In this document: positions 1 through 8,023 of the stretch, piece by piece
Layout: the number at the start of each line of letters is the position of its first letter
Numbering within the stretch: position 1 is the stretch's first letter
DNA from: Alphaproteobacteria bacterium
GTDB taxonomy: Bacteria; Pseudomonadota; Alphaproteobacteria; Micavibrionales; Micavibrionaceae
Direction: 5' to 3'
DNA length: 44,706 nt
Assembly (NCBI GenBank): GCA_024275825.1
Contig: JAJRYK010000011.1
Coordinates: 1 to 44,706 of the forward strand
Program-made: the position numbers and the translations under genes
The notes under the pieces: generated by a model
What the model was told of the DNA's origin: nothing
The model's input: the letters and a program-made list of their open reading frames with translations, nothing else
The model's database searches: none

Positions 1-138
1 GGACACACTCTCTTGCCTTTGCCACCTTACAGCCCGGACTTTAACCCCATAGAACAAAGCTTTGGTAGCCTAAAAAGGCGACGGCAATTTTTACCGCTTG
101 GCACGCCATTGGACGATTTATTTATGTGCAATTATTAA
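1..138 (+). CDS. IS630-family transposase, C-terminal fragment
   Basis: This partial reading frame is open from base 1 and stops with TAA at 136-138, giving about 45 C-terminal residues. It contains PPYSPDFNPIEQSFGSLKRR, the typical last block of the IS630/Tc1-mariner DDE catalytic domain. The glutamate in NPIE is the expected third catalytic acid. The enzyme would cut and join the ends of its own element. The N-terminal helix-turn-helix and the two catalytic aspartates lie outside the window. A near-identical inverted copy ends the window on the other side. Confidence 0.85.
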   Translation, partial: GHTLLPLPPYSPDFNPIEQSFGSLKRRRQFLPLGTPLDDLFMCNY

Positions 139-152
139 TTGCAATAACTATA
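1..152 (+). mobile_element. IS630-like element, right-end fragment (left window edge)
   Basis: This is the 3' end of an insertion sequence that runs off the left edge. The first 140 or so bases are repeated in inverted orientation at the right edge (about 44572-44706). The two copies agree up to an AACTATA end (left 146-152) and then diverge completely, which marks the element boundary at a TA. IS630/Tc1-mariner elements insert at TA and duplicate it, so the boundary fits the family. Only one terminus is visible, so the terminal inverted repeats cannot be checked. Confidence 0.8.
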
Positions 153-294
153 ATTTATATTTATCAGAACACCCATCAATCAAACCGCTTTGATGCTCAT
201 ATAACCTTTTGATCAAATCTGATGTAACACCAATATACAAAACACCATAAGGCTTGTTGGTTATTATATACGTCATTGGTAATTTTTGATTCAT
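148..294 (-). pseudogene. GIY-YIG (URI-domain) endonuclease, truncated by the IS
   Basis: Read on the minus strand from ATG 294-292 (an inner ATG at 276-274 is also possible), the frame gives about 48 residues, including MTYIITNKPYGVLYIGVTSD followed by LIKRLYEHQSGLIDG. This matches the start of single-domain GIY-YIG nucleases (YhbQ/URI-like), with the Y-I and Y-I-G core and the R/H positions of the catalytic fold. Intact members usually have 80-100 residues. Here the frame ends at TAG 150-148, exactly at the TA boundary of the IS630-like copy, so the C-terminal half was removed by insertion. The 5' side abuts a palindromic repeat (312-384). The fragment probably has no activity. I inferred the family from motif similarity only. 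Confidence 0.7.
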
Positions 295-311
295 GGCTTC
301 TTACCTTAAAC

Positions 312-384
312 GTCATTCTGAGGAAGGTCAGAATCTTTTGAGTCTGGTTTACGTTTAAAGATCCTGAAACGAGTTCAGGATGAC
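312..384. repeat. GTCAT...ATGAC palindromic repeat overlapping the RND gene end
   Basis: The unit is bounded by GTCAT (312-316) and ATGAC (380-384). It holds two perfect hairpins: ATTCTGA/TCAGAAT (315-321 with 328-334) and ATCCTGAA/TTCAGGAT (361-368 with 374-381). The stop codon of the RND pump gene (minus strand, 377-375) lies within the second hairpin, so the last residues of the pump are encoded by the repeat edge. It belongs to the same broad class as the spacer repeats near 26.0, 35.8, 39.4, 41.3 and 43.1 kb. Confidence 0.75.
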
Positions 385-3300
385 TGTGTTTTAACTTTTG
401 TAGAAAACATCCCCTTAACGCGCCCAAAAAACCGTGCCGCATTCCCTTGAAACATCAGCGCCGAGGGCGTGACGATCAGCGTCAGCACGGTCGAGAAACT
501 CAGCCCATACACAATCGCTGTGGCAAGCTGCACCCACATCTGCGTTGATGGCGCGCCAACGCTGACCTCCCGCGCGAAGAAATCGATATTCATCTGCAAC
601 ACCATTGGCAGCAAACCAACCACCGTTGTCACGGTTGTCAGCAACACAGGCCGCAAACGTTGCGCGCCCGTACGCAGAATAATCTCGCGCAGATCCATCG
701 TATCGCCATAGGTTTTCTTCAAATGATCAAATGTGTCGATCAGCACAATATTATTATTCACAATAATGCCCGCCAGCGCGATCACGCCCACCCCGGTCAT
801 AATAATCCCAAAGGGCTGGCCCGTAACCATCAAGCCAATCATCACACCAATTGTCGACATAATCACCGCCGTCAAGATCAGCAGCGCATTATAAAAGCTA
901 TTAAACTGCGTCACCAAAATAATCGCCATCATAAACAGCGCAACAGTAAACGCCTTCATCAAAAAGTCCTGGGAGCGCTTTTGATCCTCGTCCTCGCCCT
1001 TAAATGATACCTCCACCGCCGGGTCAAGGCGCCCTGCATTCTCCGCCAGCCACGCCCGCACCTCATCCACCTTCGCGGTAATATTCGTCCCCGGCAAAAC
1101 ATCAGCCTGCACGATAATCACGCGCTTTTGATTACTGCGATTAATCACACCCACCGCCGGCTTGGCTTTACGCTCCATAAAGTTACTAATAGGAATCGAA
1201 CCGCCCGCACCCTCAATCCGCACACGGTCGAGCTGGTCCAACGTGCGCTCGTCCTTATCATGGCGGATCACAATATTGATCTCATCATCGCTATCATCCG
1301 GGCGATATTCCGCGACCTCCAGCCCGTTGGTCACCATACGGATATAAAGCCCCACCGTTGTGATATCGAGCCCAAATTTAGCCGCCTGCGCCCGGTCAAC
1401 ATCCAGTTTCCAGTCAATGCCGGGCAACGGCCTGCTATCCTCAATATCCCGAAAACCGCCAATATTATCCAGCGCTTCCAGTACAAGCTGCGTCATGCCG
1501 TCCAGCTTCTCTGGAAAGCGCGAGGCCAGCTCCACCTGAACGGCCTTACCTGTCGGCGGCCCGCCCTCGGCCTTGCGCGTTTCAATCTTAATCCCCGCCA
1601 GATCATCAGTCCGCGCGCGAATATCATCTAAAATCTCATCAGCGCTCCTGCGCACAGACCAATCCTTGAATTGCAGCTGCAGCTGCCCGATCACATCCTC
1701 CGCCAGATCAGAACCCTTCTGCGCTTCGCCGCCCGCGCGCGTATACACCGTTTGAATCCCTTCAACCTCCAGCACGCGCTCTTCAACTTCACGCACCAAT
1801 GTGTCTTTCTCAAATACCGATAAATTCCCGCGCGCATGCACAAGCACGCTGGCAAAATCGGGTTCAATATCCGGGAAGAACTCCACGCCCTGACCGTACT
1901 TAGCATACGCAAACTGCACACCAATCAGCAGCATTACAGCGGCGATCAAAATAAAGCCCGGCGCCTTTAACGCCAGTCTTAAAACGCCGATATACCAGCC
2001 CGTAAAGCCATGAATATCCGCCAAATCACCATCCTCTGATGCCTTCAACATATTGCGCATTTTCGGATCATTCGCCGCGCCGGCCTTACCGATCAGCGAG
2101 CCAATCGTCGGCACAAAGATCAGCGCCATCAGCAAGGAAGACGCCAGCACCGCGATCAACGTGATGGGCATATATTTCATGAACTCGCCCACCACATCGG
2201 GCCAGAACAGCAGCGGCGCAAAGGCCGCCAAGGTCGTCGCGGTTGAGGAAATAATCGGCCAGCTCATCCGCTTTGCCGCCTCGCCATAGGCGGCCTTTCG
2301 ATGCAGCCCCTCCGCCATTTTACGGTCTGCATATTCCGTAACCACAATCGCGCCATCCACCAGCATCCCAACCGAGAGGATCAGCGCAAACAGCACCACC
2401 ATATTCACCGTCAGCCCCATGGCATAGAGCACTAAAATTCCGGTCAAAAACGCCCCCGGAATGGCCACACCAACCAATAATGCCGCCCGCATACCCAGCG
2501 CCCAAACCACAACCACCATCACCAGCAAGATCGCGCTGATCACGTTATTTTGCAAATCAAGCAGCATCGTACGGATCGTTTTAGACTCATCTTGCGTAAA
2601 CGATACCTCAATCGCACCGGGCCATAGGGCTTGCTCTTTGCCCACCATTTCGCGTACCGTTTCAATCGTATCGATAATATTTTCACCGCTGCGCTTCACC
2701 ACCTCAATCGCAATCGCGCGCTCTCCATTAAGGCGTGCAAAATTTTCCGGGTCCTTAAATGTCCGCCTGATCTCCGCAATATCCGCCACCGTAATCACAG
2801 AATCCCCATTAACCCGCAGCGGCATGTCCATGATATCGGAGACACTCTCAAACAGGCCCGGCACCTCAATCGCGAAACGTCCCGCGCCCGTATCCAAATT
2901 CCCCGCTGCCACCAAACGGTTAGAGCGATCAAAAAAGCTCAGCAGCTCCGCCCCGTCCAGACCATAGCTCTCCAGCAGCTCTGGCTTCACAATAATTTCC
3001 ACCAGCTCGTCACGATCTCCGGCAATGCCCGCCTCTAATACGGACGGGATCGTTTCGATTTTCTCTTGCAGGCCACGCGCCAGTTTCAGCAGAGTTCTCT
3101 CCGGCACTTCTCCCGATAATGTGACAATTAAAACCGGGAACAGGCTGAAATTCACTTCCGTCACGCGCGGCTCTTCCACCTCGGGCGGCAATTCGGGGCG
3201 CGCTTGATCGACCGCCTTTTGCACATCGTCCAGCGCGTTATCCTTATCAAACCCAGCCTGAAATTCGAGCAACACAAACCCGCCGCCCTGATAGGCGCTA

Positions 3301-3551
3301 CCGCGCATTTCCTTAACGCCCTCGATGCTCGCCAACTCTTGCTCCATCGGCCGGATCAGCAAGCGCTCCGCATCATCAGGCGAGATGCCTTCCAAAAACA
3401 TAGAAACATAAATTTGCGGGATATCAATATCCGGATTGGATTCCTTCGGAATCGTAACATAGGCATATGTCCCCGCCAAAATAAGCAACAGGAACACCGA
3501 AAGCACCGTCCGCGCGCGGCTTAAGGCCGCTTCAATAATTGCGCCCATCAC
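375..3551 (-). CDS. RND efflux transporter permease (HAE1/AcrB-like)
   Basis: This 1057-1058 residue inner-membrane pump would exchange protons for amphiphilic compounds as a trimer, together with a periplasmic adaptor and an outer-membrane channel. It has the two-fold repeat of the family: TM1 near the N-terminus, a large periplasmic loop beginning PKESNPDIDIPQIYV, a TM bundle with GMLVDGAIVVTEYADR, a second periplasmic loop and the C-terminal TM bundle. The usual paired Asp-Asp of TM4 is Asp-Gly here, and the TM10 Lys region reads GIIVNNNIVLIDT, so the proton relay differs from AcrB. Such variants are common in one alphaproteobacterial RND clade. The start is GTG 3551 or ATG 3548; AGGGG precedes it and overlaps the adaptor stop. 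It follows the adaptor by 6 bases and ends in a palindromic repeat. The substrate is unknown. Confidence 0.93.
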   Translation of the reverse strand: MMGAIIEAALSRARTVLSVFLLLILAGTYAYVTIPKESNPDIDIPQIYVSMFLEGISPDDAERLLIRPMEQELASIEGVKEMRGSAYQGGGFVLLEFQAGFDKDNALDDVQKAVDQARPELPPEVEEPRVTEVNFSLFPVLIVTLSGEVPERTLLKLARGLQEKIETIPSVLEAGIAGDRDELVEIIVKPELLESYGLDGAELLSFFDRSNRLVAAGNLDTGAGRFAIEVPGLFESVSDIMDMPLRVNGDSVITVADIAEIRRTFKDPENFARLNGERAIAIEVVKRSGENIIDTIETVREMVGKEQALWPGAIEVSFTQDESKTIRTMLLDLQNNVISAILLVMVVVVWALGMRAALLVGVAIPGAFLTGILVLYAMGLTVNMVVLFALILSVGMLVDGAIVVTEYADRKMAEGLHRKAAYGEAAKRMSWPIISSTATTLAAFAPLLFWPDVVGEFMKYMPITLIAVLASSLLMALIFVPTIGSLIGKAGAANDPKMRNMLKASEDGDLADIHGFTGWYIGVLRLALKAPGFILIAAVMLLIGVQFAYAKYGQGVEFFPDIEPDFASVLVHARGNLSVFEKDTLVREVEERVLEVEGIQTVYTRAGGEAQKGSDLAEDVIGQLQLQFKDWSVRRSADEILDDIRARTDDLAGIKIETRKAEGGPPTGKAVQVELASRFPEKLDGMTQLVLEALDNIGGFRDIEDSRPLPGIDWKLDVDRAQAAKFGLDITTVGLYIRMVTNGLEVAEYRPDDSDDEINIVIRHDKDERTLDQLDRVRIEGAGGSIPISNFMERKAKPAVGVINRSNQKRVIIVQADVLPGTNITAKVDEVRAWLAENAGRLDPAVEVSFKGEDEDQKRSQDFLMKAFTVALFMMAIILVTQFNSFYNALLILTAVIMSTIGVMIGLMVTGQPFGIIMTGVGVIALAGIIVNNNIVLIDTFDHLKKTYGDTMDLREIILRTGAQRLRPVLLTTVTTVVGLLPMVLQMNIDFFAREVSVGAPSTQMWVQLATAIVYGLSFSTVLTLIVTPSALMFQGNAARFFGRVKGMFSTKVKTQSS

Positions 3552-3557
3552 CAGCCC

Positions 3558-4664
3558 CTATAACAACCCATCACCCTCAGCCAGCACGGGCTTGACCGTC
3601 TGACCTTGAATCACAAAATCCTGCCCTACCGTAATGATGCGCGCCGTTTCCGGCGGGCCTTCAATCCACATGGCATCTGGCTGATCGGCCAGAATATCGA
3701 CCGGTACAAATTCAACAATATCCTGATCATTCACAATTTTAACACCGACCTGCCCCTTGTCATTGAGCGCCAGAATAGAGGGTGAGATCTTATGTGCGCG
3801 GCGCTCTCCCACCGGGATACGGATCTTCGCAGTTAAGCCTTCCTTGATCACAAAATCAGCATTATCCGCGGTCACAATCACCCGAAACGTTCGGGTCTGA
3901 TCATCCGCCGCCGGCGCAACATAACTTAAAGTCGTACTGAGAGTCTGCCCATCCAGAAATTCAACATGCGCCTCTTTGCCCACCACCAAATCCTGCACGC
4001 GGCGCTCAGATAAAAACCCGACAAACTCAATAGGGTGCAAATTAACAATTGTAAAAAGCGGATCACCAACCGCCAGATAATCGCCAATCTCTACATCCTG
4101 CACCGCGATGATCCCATCAAACGGCGCAGTGATCTTTGTTTTCTCCAGATCAATACTGGACTGCTTCAGTCCGGCCTTCGCATTCTCCAGTTCCGCCAAA
4201 GCCTGCGCCAAACGAACTTTTGAATTAAAGCCCTTTTCTTCCAATTTTTTCGCAGCGTTATATTCAATACGTTTTTGGTTCACGCGCTGCTGCGCCTCTG
4301 TCTGACGCGCGCCGCGATCACGCACCTCAAGTTCTGCAAGTACAGCGCCGACCTTCACCGTATCGCCCTCTTCTTTGCGTAAAACTTTAATCAAGCCCGT
4401 TGTCTCCGCCTTCATCTCCACGCGTTGAGAAGCCTGCGTCCGGCCCGTAATGATTACATCATCAGTATAATTCTGCGCCGTCATTTCACGAATACGCACT
4501 TCAGCAAGCTTTCTCTCAATCGGGGCAGCCTTTGCTTCAGCAGATACTCCGGCGCTATTTTCGCTAATATCACCAGAGGGCTGATCACCGCCAACAAGCC
4601 CCGACCCAATCCAGGCCAGCGCCACAACAGCAATAATAGCGGCTATCAATTTTGAAGATTTCAT
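3558..4664 (-). CDS. RND periplasmic adaptor (membrane fusion protein)
   Basis: This HlyD/AcrA-type subunit of about 368 residues would bridge the RND pump and an outer-membrane channel. It has an N-terminal membrane anchor (residues about 5-22, LIAAIIAVVALAWIGSGLVG). A lipoyl/barrel-sandwich half with KAETTGLIKVLRKEEGDTV follows, then an alpha-helical hairpin rich in Lys, Glu and Ala (about residues 110-170). The second lipoyl half is KTKITAPFDGIIAVQDVEIG, before a beta-barrel. ATG 4664 is chosen over an upstream start at 4685 because GGGTGGA lies 6 bases before it. It is the first gene of a two-gene operon with the pump. No TolC homologue lies nearby, so the channel must be encoded elsewhere. 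Confidence 0.92.
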   Translation of the reverse strand: MKSSKLIAAIIAVVALAWIGSGLVGGDQPSGDISENSAGVSAEAKAAPIERKLAEVRIREMTAQNYTDDVIITGRTQASQRVEMKAETTGLIKVLRKEEGDTVKVGAVLAELEVRDRGARQTEAQQRVNQKRIEYNAAKKLEEKGFNSKVRLAQALAELENAKAGLKQSSIDLEKTKITAPFDGIIAVQDVEIGDYLAVGDPLFTIVNLHPIEFVGFLSERRVQDLVVGKEAHVEFLDGQTLSTTLSYVAPAADDQTRTFRVIVTADNADFVIKEGLTAKIRIPVGERRAHKISPSILALNDKGQVGVKIVNDQDIVEFVPVDILADQPDAMWIEGPPETARIITVGQDFVIQGQTVKPVLAEGDGLL

Positions 4665-4748
4665 TTTAAATCCACCCTGTTCCAATCATCGCCAAAATAA
4701 CAGGCATACCAGCACTTTCATAGCCCCTAATGTAGCGCGCCACACCCA

Positions 4749-4780
4749 CAAAAAAAGCCGCCTTTACGAAGAAAGACGGC
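4749..4780 (-). terminator. Rho-independent terminator after gcrA
   Basis: On the minus strand a 9-bp stem (GCCGTCTTT with AAAGGCGGC, one G-U pair; plus positions 4772-4780 and 4757-4765) with a 6-base loop is followed by a run of seven T. It lies 47 bases past the gcrA stop and would separate gcrA from the RND operon. Confidence 0.85.
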
Positions 4781-4826
4781 CTTTAAAAGTTTAAGCTTAA
4801 AAGCTCTACTTGCAGGAATTCTTAGA

Positions 4827-5309
4827 TTATTTGCTGACAGCCTTTTTTGCAGCTTGCAGCTCTTCCGGCGTGACCGTTGCAAGCTTCTGTCTTTGTGACT
4901 GTAAAAGACGATTGCGCGTTGCAGCCTGATACGCCATTTGCGCATGCTCCATACAATACGGAAGGCCGGGAACGCCTTCATCGCCACAGAAACCAAAATT
5001 CTTTTCTTTGGGATCACCGATCGGCCAGCGGCACTGACCACCCTTTAGATCAATCAAATCATATTTCTCACGGTTCATATCCTGAACCATTGGCTTATGA
5101 GGTTTCTTTTTCTCTGGAGCCTTCTTGGCCTGAAGAGGTTTTTTATTTTGCTGAATAGGAGAAACGCGGCTGGATAGCTTTAAACGGTGCGCTTTACCAA
5201 TCACTGCATTACGCGTTACGCCGCCAAGCTCTTTCGCAATTTCTGCGGCAGTTTTGCCTTCGCTCCACAGTTTTTTCAGAAGGGTAACGCGGTCATCAGT
5301 CCAGCTCAT
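4827..5309 (-). CDS. gcrA: GcrA cell cycle regulator
   Basis: This 160-residue transcription factor acts in Alphaproteobacteria with sigma-70 RNA polymerase at promoters carrying CcrM-methylated GANTC sites. The N-terminal DNA-binding helix-turn-helix is very clear: MSWTDDRVTLLKKLWSEGKT, then AAEIAKELGGVTRNAVIGKA and HRLKLSSR. A basic, lysine-rich linker follows. The C-terminal sigma-interacting region has CRWPIGDPKEKNFGFCGDEG, PYCMEH and a final AYQ-rich tail. ATG 5309 is preferred to a start at 5327 because family members begin MSWTDE and GGAGATGGA precedes it. It is monocistronic: a terminator follows, and a strong dyad in the leader (5332-5354) could be an operator or mRNA hairpin. The methylase gene ccrM is not in the window. 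Confidence 0.95.
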   Translation of the reverse strand: MSWTDDRVTLLKKLWSEGKTAAEIAKELGGVTRNAVIGKAHRLKLSSRVSPIQQNKKPLQAKKAPEKKKPHKPMVQDMNREKYDLIDLKGGQCRWPIGDPKEKNFGFCGDEGVPGLPYCMEHAQMAYQAATRNRLLQSQRQKLATVTPEELQAAKKAVSK

Positions 5310-5331
5310 TTTAATCCATCTCCACAACGGT

Positions 5332-5354
5332 AAATCAGGTTATGTACCTGATTT
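5332..5354 (-). promoter_or_regulatory. Perfect inverted repeat in the gcrA leader
   Basis: AAATCAGGT (5332-5340) and ACCTGATTT (5346-5354) form a perfect 9-bp dyad around the 5-base spacer TATGT. It begins 22 bases upstream of the gcrA start codon, just upstream of its ribosome binding site. It could be the operator of a dimeric repressor or a 5' UTR hairpin. No T-run follows, so it is unlikely to be a terminator. Confidence 0.55.
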
Positions 5355-5557
5355 TATTAATAAAAAACGATATTTTTCTTTTATGCTTGAATAAATTTTA
5401 CCCTATCAGGATCGCAGGGCATCTGCCAAGTACAAGTTTCAAAAAAATGTCATTATCCACAAAAGTGACAAATGTTTTTTAAAGCAAAGAGCATTCGGAC
5501 GTGCCAAAAAATAAGCGAGACGATATTTGACGACGCACACAGCTAAGTGACGCAGCT

Positions 5558-6466
5558 TTAACCTCTGTCTAATCCCATGAGCTGATATGTCTCCGGATGC
5601 TCTGGCCAATTTTCTTTGACCTTCACCAGCAACTTCAAATGTACACGGCGCTCTAAAAATGTCTCCAGCTCAAGGCGCGTCTTCTCACCCAGTTGACCAA
5701 TCCGGCTACCGCCCTTGCCCAAAACAATCGCCTTTTGACTGTCCTTTTGCACGTAAATCAATTGTGTGATTTTAACGCTGCCATTATCAAACTCTTCCCA
5801 GCTTTCCGTCTCCACCATAATGGCGTACGGCAACTCCTCATGCAGCTGCTGATACACTTTTTCACGCGTCATTTCCGCAGCCATCATGCGCATGGGCATA
5901 TCAGTGATCTGATCTTCCTCAAACAGCCACTCACCCTCAGGCACGCGCGCAGAAAACTCATTCAGTACCGTATCCAATCCCTGCTTCTTCAGGCTGGAAA
6001 TCATAAAGGTCGCCTCGTACGGAAACGCCTCGTTAAAACCTTGCGTCATTTTGAGTAAATCCGCGCGTTTCACCTTATCAACCTTGTTCAAAATCAGAAC
6101 ACTGTTCTTCGGCAGGCGCTCTATCAGCATTTTGTTTTTCTCAAAAACATTCTTGGCCGAGACATCAACAATATGTGCCACGATATCAGCCTCACTAAAG
6201 CTGTCCCACGCGACCTTGACCATCGCCTTTTCCAGCGTTTGTTTCGGCGCAAAAATACCCGGCGTATCAATCAAAATAATCTGCGACGCCCCCCGCACCA
6301 AAATCCCCAAAACCCGCATCCGCGTCGTTTGCACTTTAGGCGAGACGATCGAAACCTTCTCCCCCACCAGCGCATTCATAAAGGTCGACTTGCCCGCATT
6401 AGGCAGCCCCACCACAGCCACAAAACCGCACTTGGTTTTTGAAATACTATCCAACATATCACCCAT
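5558..6466 (-). CDS. era: GTPase Era
   Basis: This 302-residue GTPase binds the 3' end of 16S rRNA and helps 30S subunit maturation. The G-domain has G1 GLPNAGKS, G3 DTPG and G4 NKVD. The C-terminal KH domain includes IVLGKGGSRIGQLGEKTR, which binds the anti-Shine-Dalgarno end of 16S rRNA. Length is normal. ATG 6466 starts 2 bases after the rnc stop, with GGTGAG just upstream inside rnc; ATG 6457 is an alternative. It is the last gene of the DUF2062-acpS-lepB-rnc-era run. RNase III and Era in one operon is a widely conserved arrangement that links rRNA processing with assembly. Confidence 0.97.
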   Translation of the reverse strand: MGDMLDSISKTKCGFVAVVGLPNAGKSTFMNALVGEKVSIVSPKVQTTRMRVLGILVRGASQIILIDTPGIFAPKQTLEKAMVKVAWDSFSEADIVAHIVDVSAKNVFEKNKMLIERLPKNSVLILNKVDKVKRADLLKMTQGFNEAFPYEATFMISSLKKQGLDTVLNEFSARVPEGEWLFEEDQITDMPMRMMAAEMTREKVYQQLHEELPYAIMVETESWEEFDNGSVKITQLIYVQKDSQKAIVLGKGGSRIGQLGEKTRLELETFLERRVHLKLLVKVKENWPEHPETYQLMGLDRG

Positions 6467-6468
6467 TT

Positions 6469-7140
6469 TTAAAGCTCACCAACATTGTTCAAAAACATCT
6501 CAGCAACGGACTTTTCAGCCTCTTGGCGTGAACGCCCCCTGGCCACCATCGCCTCATACCCTTTCACACGCAGCGTAATCTCAAATTCCGGCGCGTGATC
6601 CGGCCCATCTTGCCCTGTAATCTCATAGTCCGGCAGCGGCAAGCCCGCCCCCTGCGCCCATTCCTGCAGCGTGGTTTTCGGGTGCTGCGGCGGTGCTTTC
6701 ATCTCATCAAAATGCGTATCCCACAACCGTTCAATCATTGCGCGGCTTTTGCCAAACCCGCCATCCAGATACAGCGCGCCAATCACAGCCTCAAACACGT
6801 CGGCCAAGATATTATCATTCTGCGCGCCGCCCGCGGCACTTTCTGCCTCTGAAAACTTGATAAACATGCCCAAATCAATTTCGCGCGCAATCGTTGCCAA
6901 CATTGACCCCTGCACCAACGCGGCCAAGCGTTTCGCCATATGCCCCTCCGGCTCCTCCGGAAAACGTTCATATAAAATTTCTGCAATCACCAAGCCCAAA
7001 ACGCGATCACCCAAAAACTCGAGCCGCTCATAATTGGTCGCCCGCCCGGTGCTAGAATGCGTCAAGGCATCGCGCAGCAAATCATAATCAGAAAAACTAT
7101 GCTGCACTTTTTTTTCTAACTGGGGGAAAAGGTCGCTCAT
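6469..7140 (-). CDS. rnc: Ribonuclease III
   Basis: This 223-residue homodimeric nuclease cuts double-stranded RNA, including the rRNA precursor. The catalytic signature reads NYERLEFLGDRVLGLVIAE (about residues 36-54), and the second acidic cluster is NDNILADVFEAVIGALYLDG. The C-terminal double-stranded-RNA-binding domain starts near KTTLQEWAQGAGLPLPDYEI and ends with ARGRSRQEAEKSVAEMFL. Length and motifs are normal and all metal-binding acids appear present. It lies 20 bases downstream of lepB and 2 bases upstream of era. Confidence 0.97.
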   Translation of the reverse strand: MSDLFPQLEKKVQHSFSDYDLLRDALTHSSTGRATNYERLEFLGDRVLGLVIAEILYERFPEEPEGHMAKRLAALVQGSMLATIAREIDLGMFIKFSEAESAAGGAQNDNILADVFEAVIGALYLDGGFGKSRAMIERLWDTHFDEMKAPPQHPKTTLQEWAQGAGLPLPDYEITGQDGPDHAPEFEITLRVKGYEAMVARGRSRQEAEKSVAEMFLNNVGEL

Positions 7141-7160
7141 AGGGTTTAAATCCGCGATTC

Positions 7161-8009
7161 TTATTCTTGCGGCTCGGCGGCCTGGGCATTCATGCCGCTG
7201 GGTACAGACACACCAGCGCCATCACGGTCTGGCCCAAGAGAGTCAAACACCCGATCATAACGAATGCTCCATGGCCATTTCCACAGCTCGTAAATCCGCG
7301 CTGATCCATTGGTAGAGAAAAACAAAAAGTCTGCCCGGCCAACAATATTCTCAAACGGAACATCACCCACCATCTCGCTCACACGACTATCCTGAGAATT
7401 ATCGCGGTTATCACCCATCGCGAAAAAATGCCCCTCCGGTACGCGATATTTTGGCGTATTATCCAGCGGTTCGTAATCTGTTTCTTCAAAAATTTGATGC
7501 TCACTTCCGCCCGGCAAAGTCTCAATATATTCCGTCATCGTCGTCTCGCCAGACACAGGATCATCATCAACGCGCAATCCCACCGGCGCACGCGGGACAA
7601 GCTGATCATTAATATAAAGCCGTCCAGCCTTCATCTGCACCGTCTCACCGGGCAAGCCGATCACACGCTTGATGTAATCAATCCGCGGATCAGACGGCAG
7701 CTTAAACACCACAACATCGCCGCGCTGCGGTTCCTTTGCCATCAACCGCCCTTCAATCGGCGCAATGCCAAAGGGAAACGAATAACGGCTATAGCCATAG
7801 GCTGGCTTGCTCACAAATAAATAATCCCCCACCAGCAGAGTCGGCTTCATTGACCCGGACGGGATATTAAACGGCTCGAAGAAAAATGAGCGGATAATCA
7901 CCGCTAAAACCACAGCAATCAACGCCGTTCTAAAAAACTCCGCAAGCTCTTCCTTCGCATTTAAAGGTGGGTCGCGCTCTTTATCTTTTGTCTGTATTTT
8001 TTCAGTCAT
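7161..8009 (-). CDS. lepB: Signal peptidase I
   Basis: This inner-membrane peptidase of about 282 residues removes signal peptides from secreted proteins. One TM segment (FRTALIAVVLAVIIRSFFFE, about residues 26-45) precedes the catalytic serine box FNIPSGSMKPTLLVGDYLFV. The lysine box is DYIKRVIGLPGE, and the later family box is FAMGDNRDNSQDSR. The Ser/Lys dyad is intact. ATG 8009 is preferred to the TTG at 8015; neither has a strong ribosome binding site. It sits between acpS and rnc, as in many Alphaproteobacteria. Confidence 0.96.
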   Translation of the reverse strand: MTEKIQTKDKERDPPLNAKEELAEFFRTALIAVVLAVIIRSFFFEPFNIPSGSMKPTLLVGDYLFVSKPAYGYSRYSFPFGIAPIEGRLMAKEPQRGDVVVFKLPSDPRIDYIKRVIGLPGETVQMKAGRLYINDQLVPRAPVGLRVDDDPVSGETTMTEYIETLPGGSEHQIFEETDYEPLDNTPKYRVPEGHFFAMGDNRDNSQDSRVSEMVGDVPFENIVGRADFLFFSTNGSARIYELWKWPWSIRYDRVFDSLGPDRDGAGVSVPSGMNAQAAEPQE

Positions 8010-8023
8010 AACCAACGTTTCTA

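Noticed and set aside
197-442. 81-aa minus-strand ORF at the left end
   Set aside because: It joins the pump antisense frame, the repeat and a shifted reading of the GIY-YIG fragment. The frame at 148-294 gives the recognisable protein.
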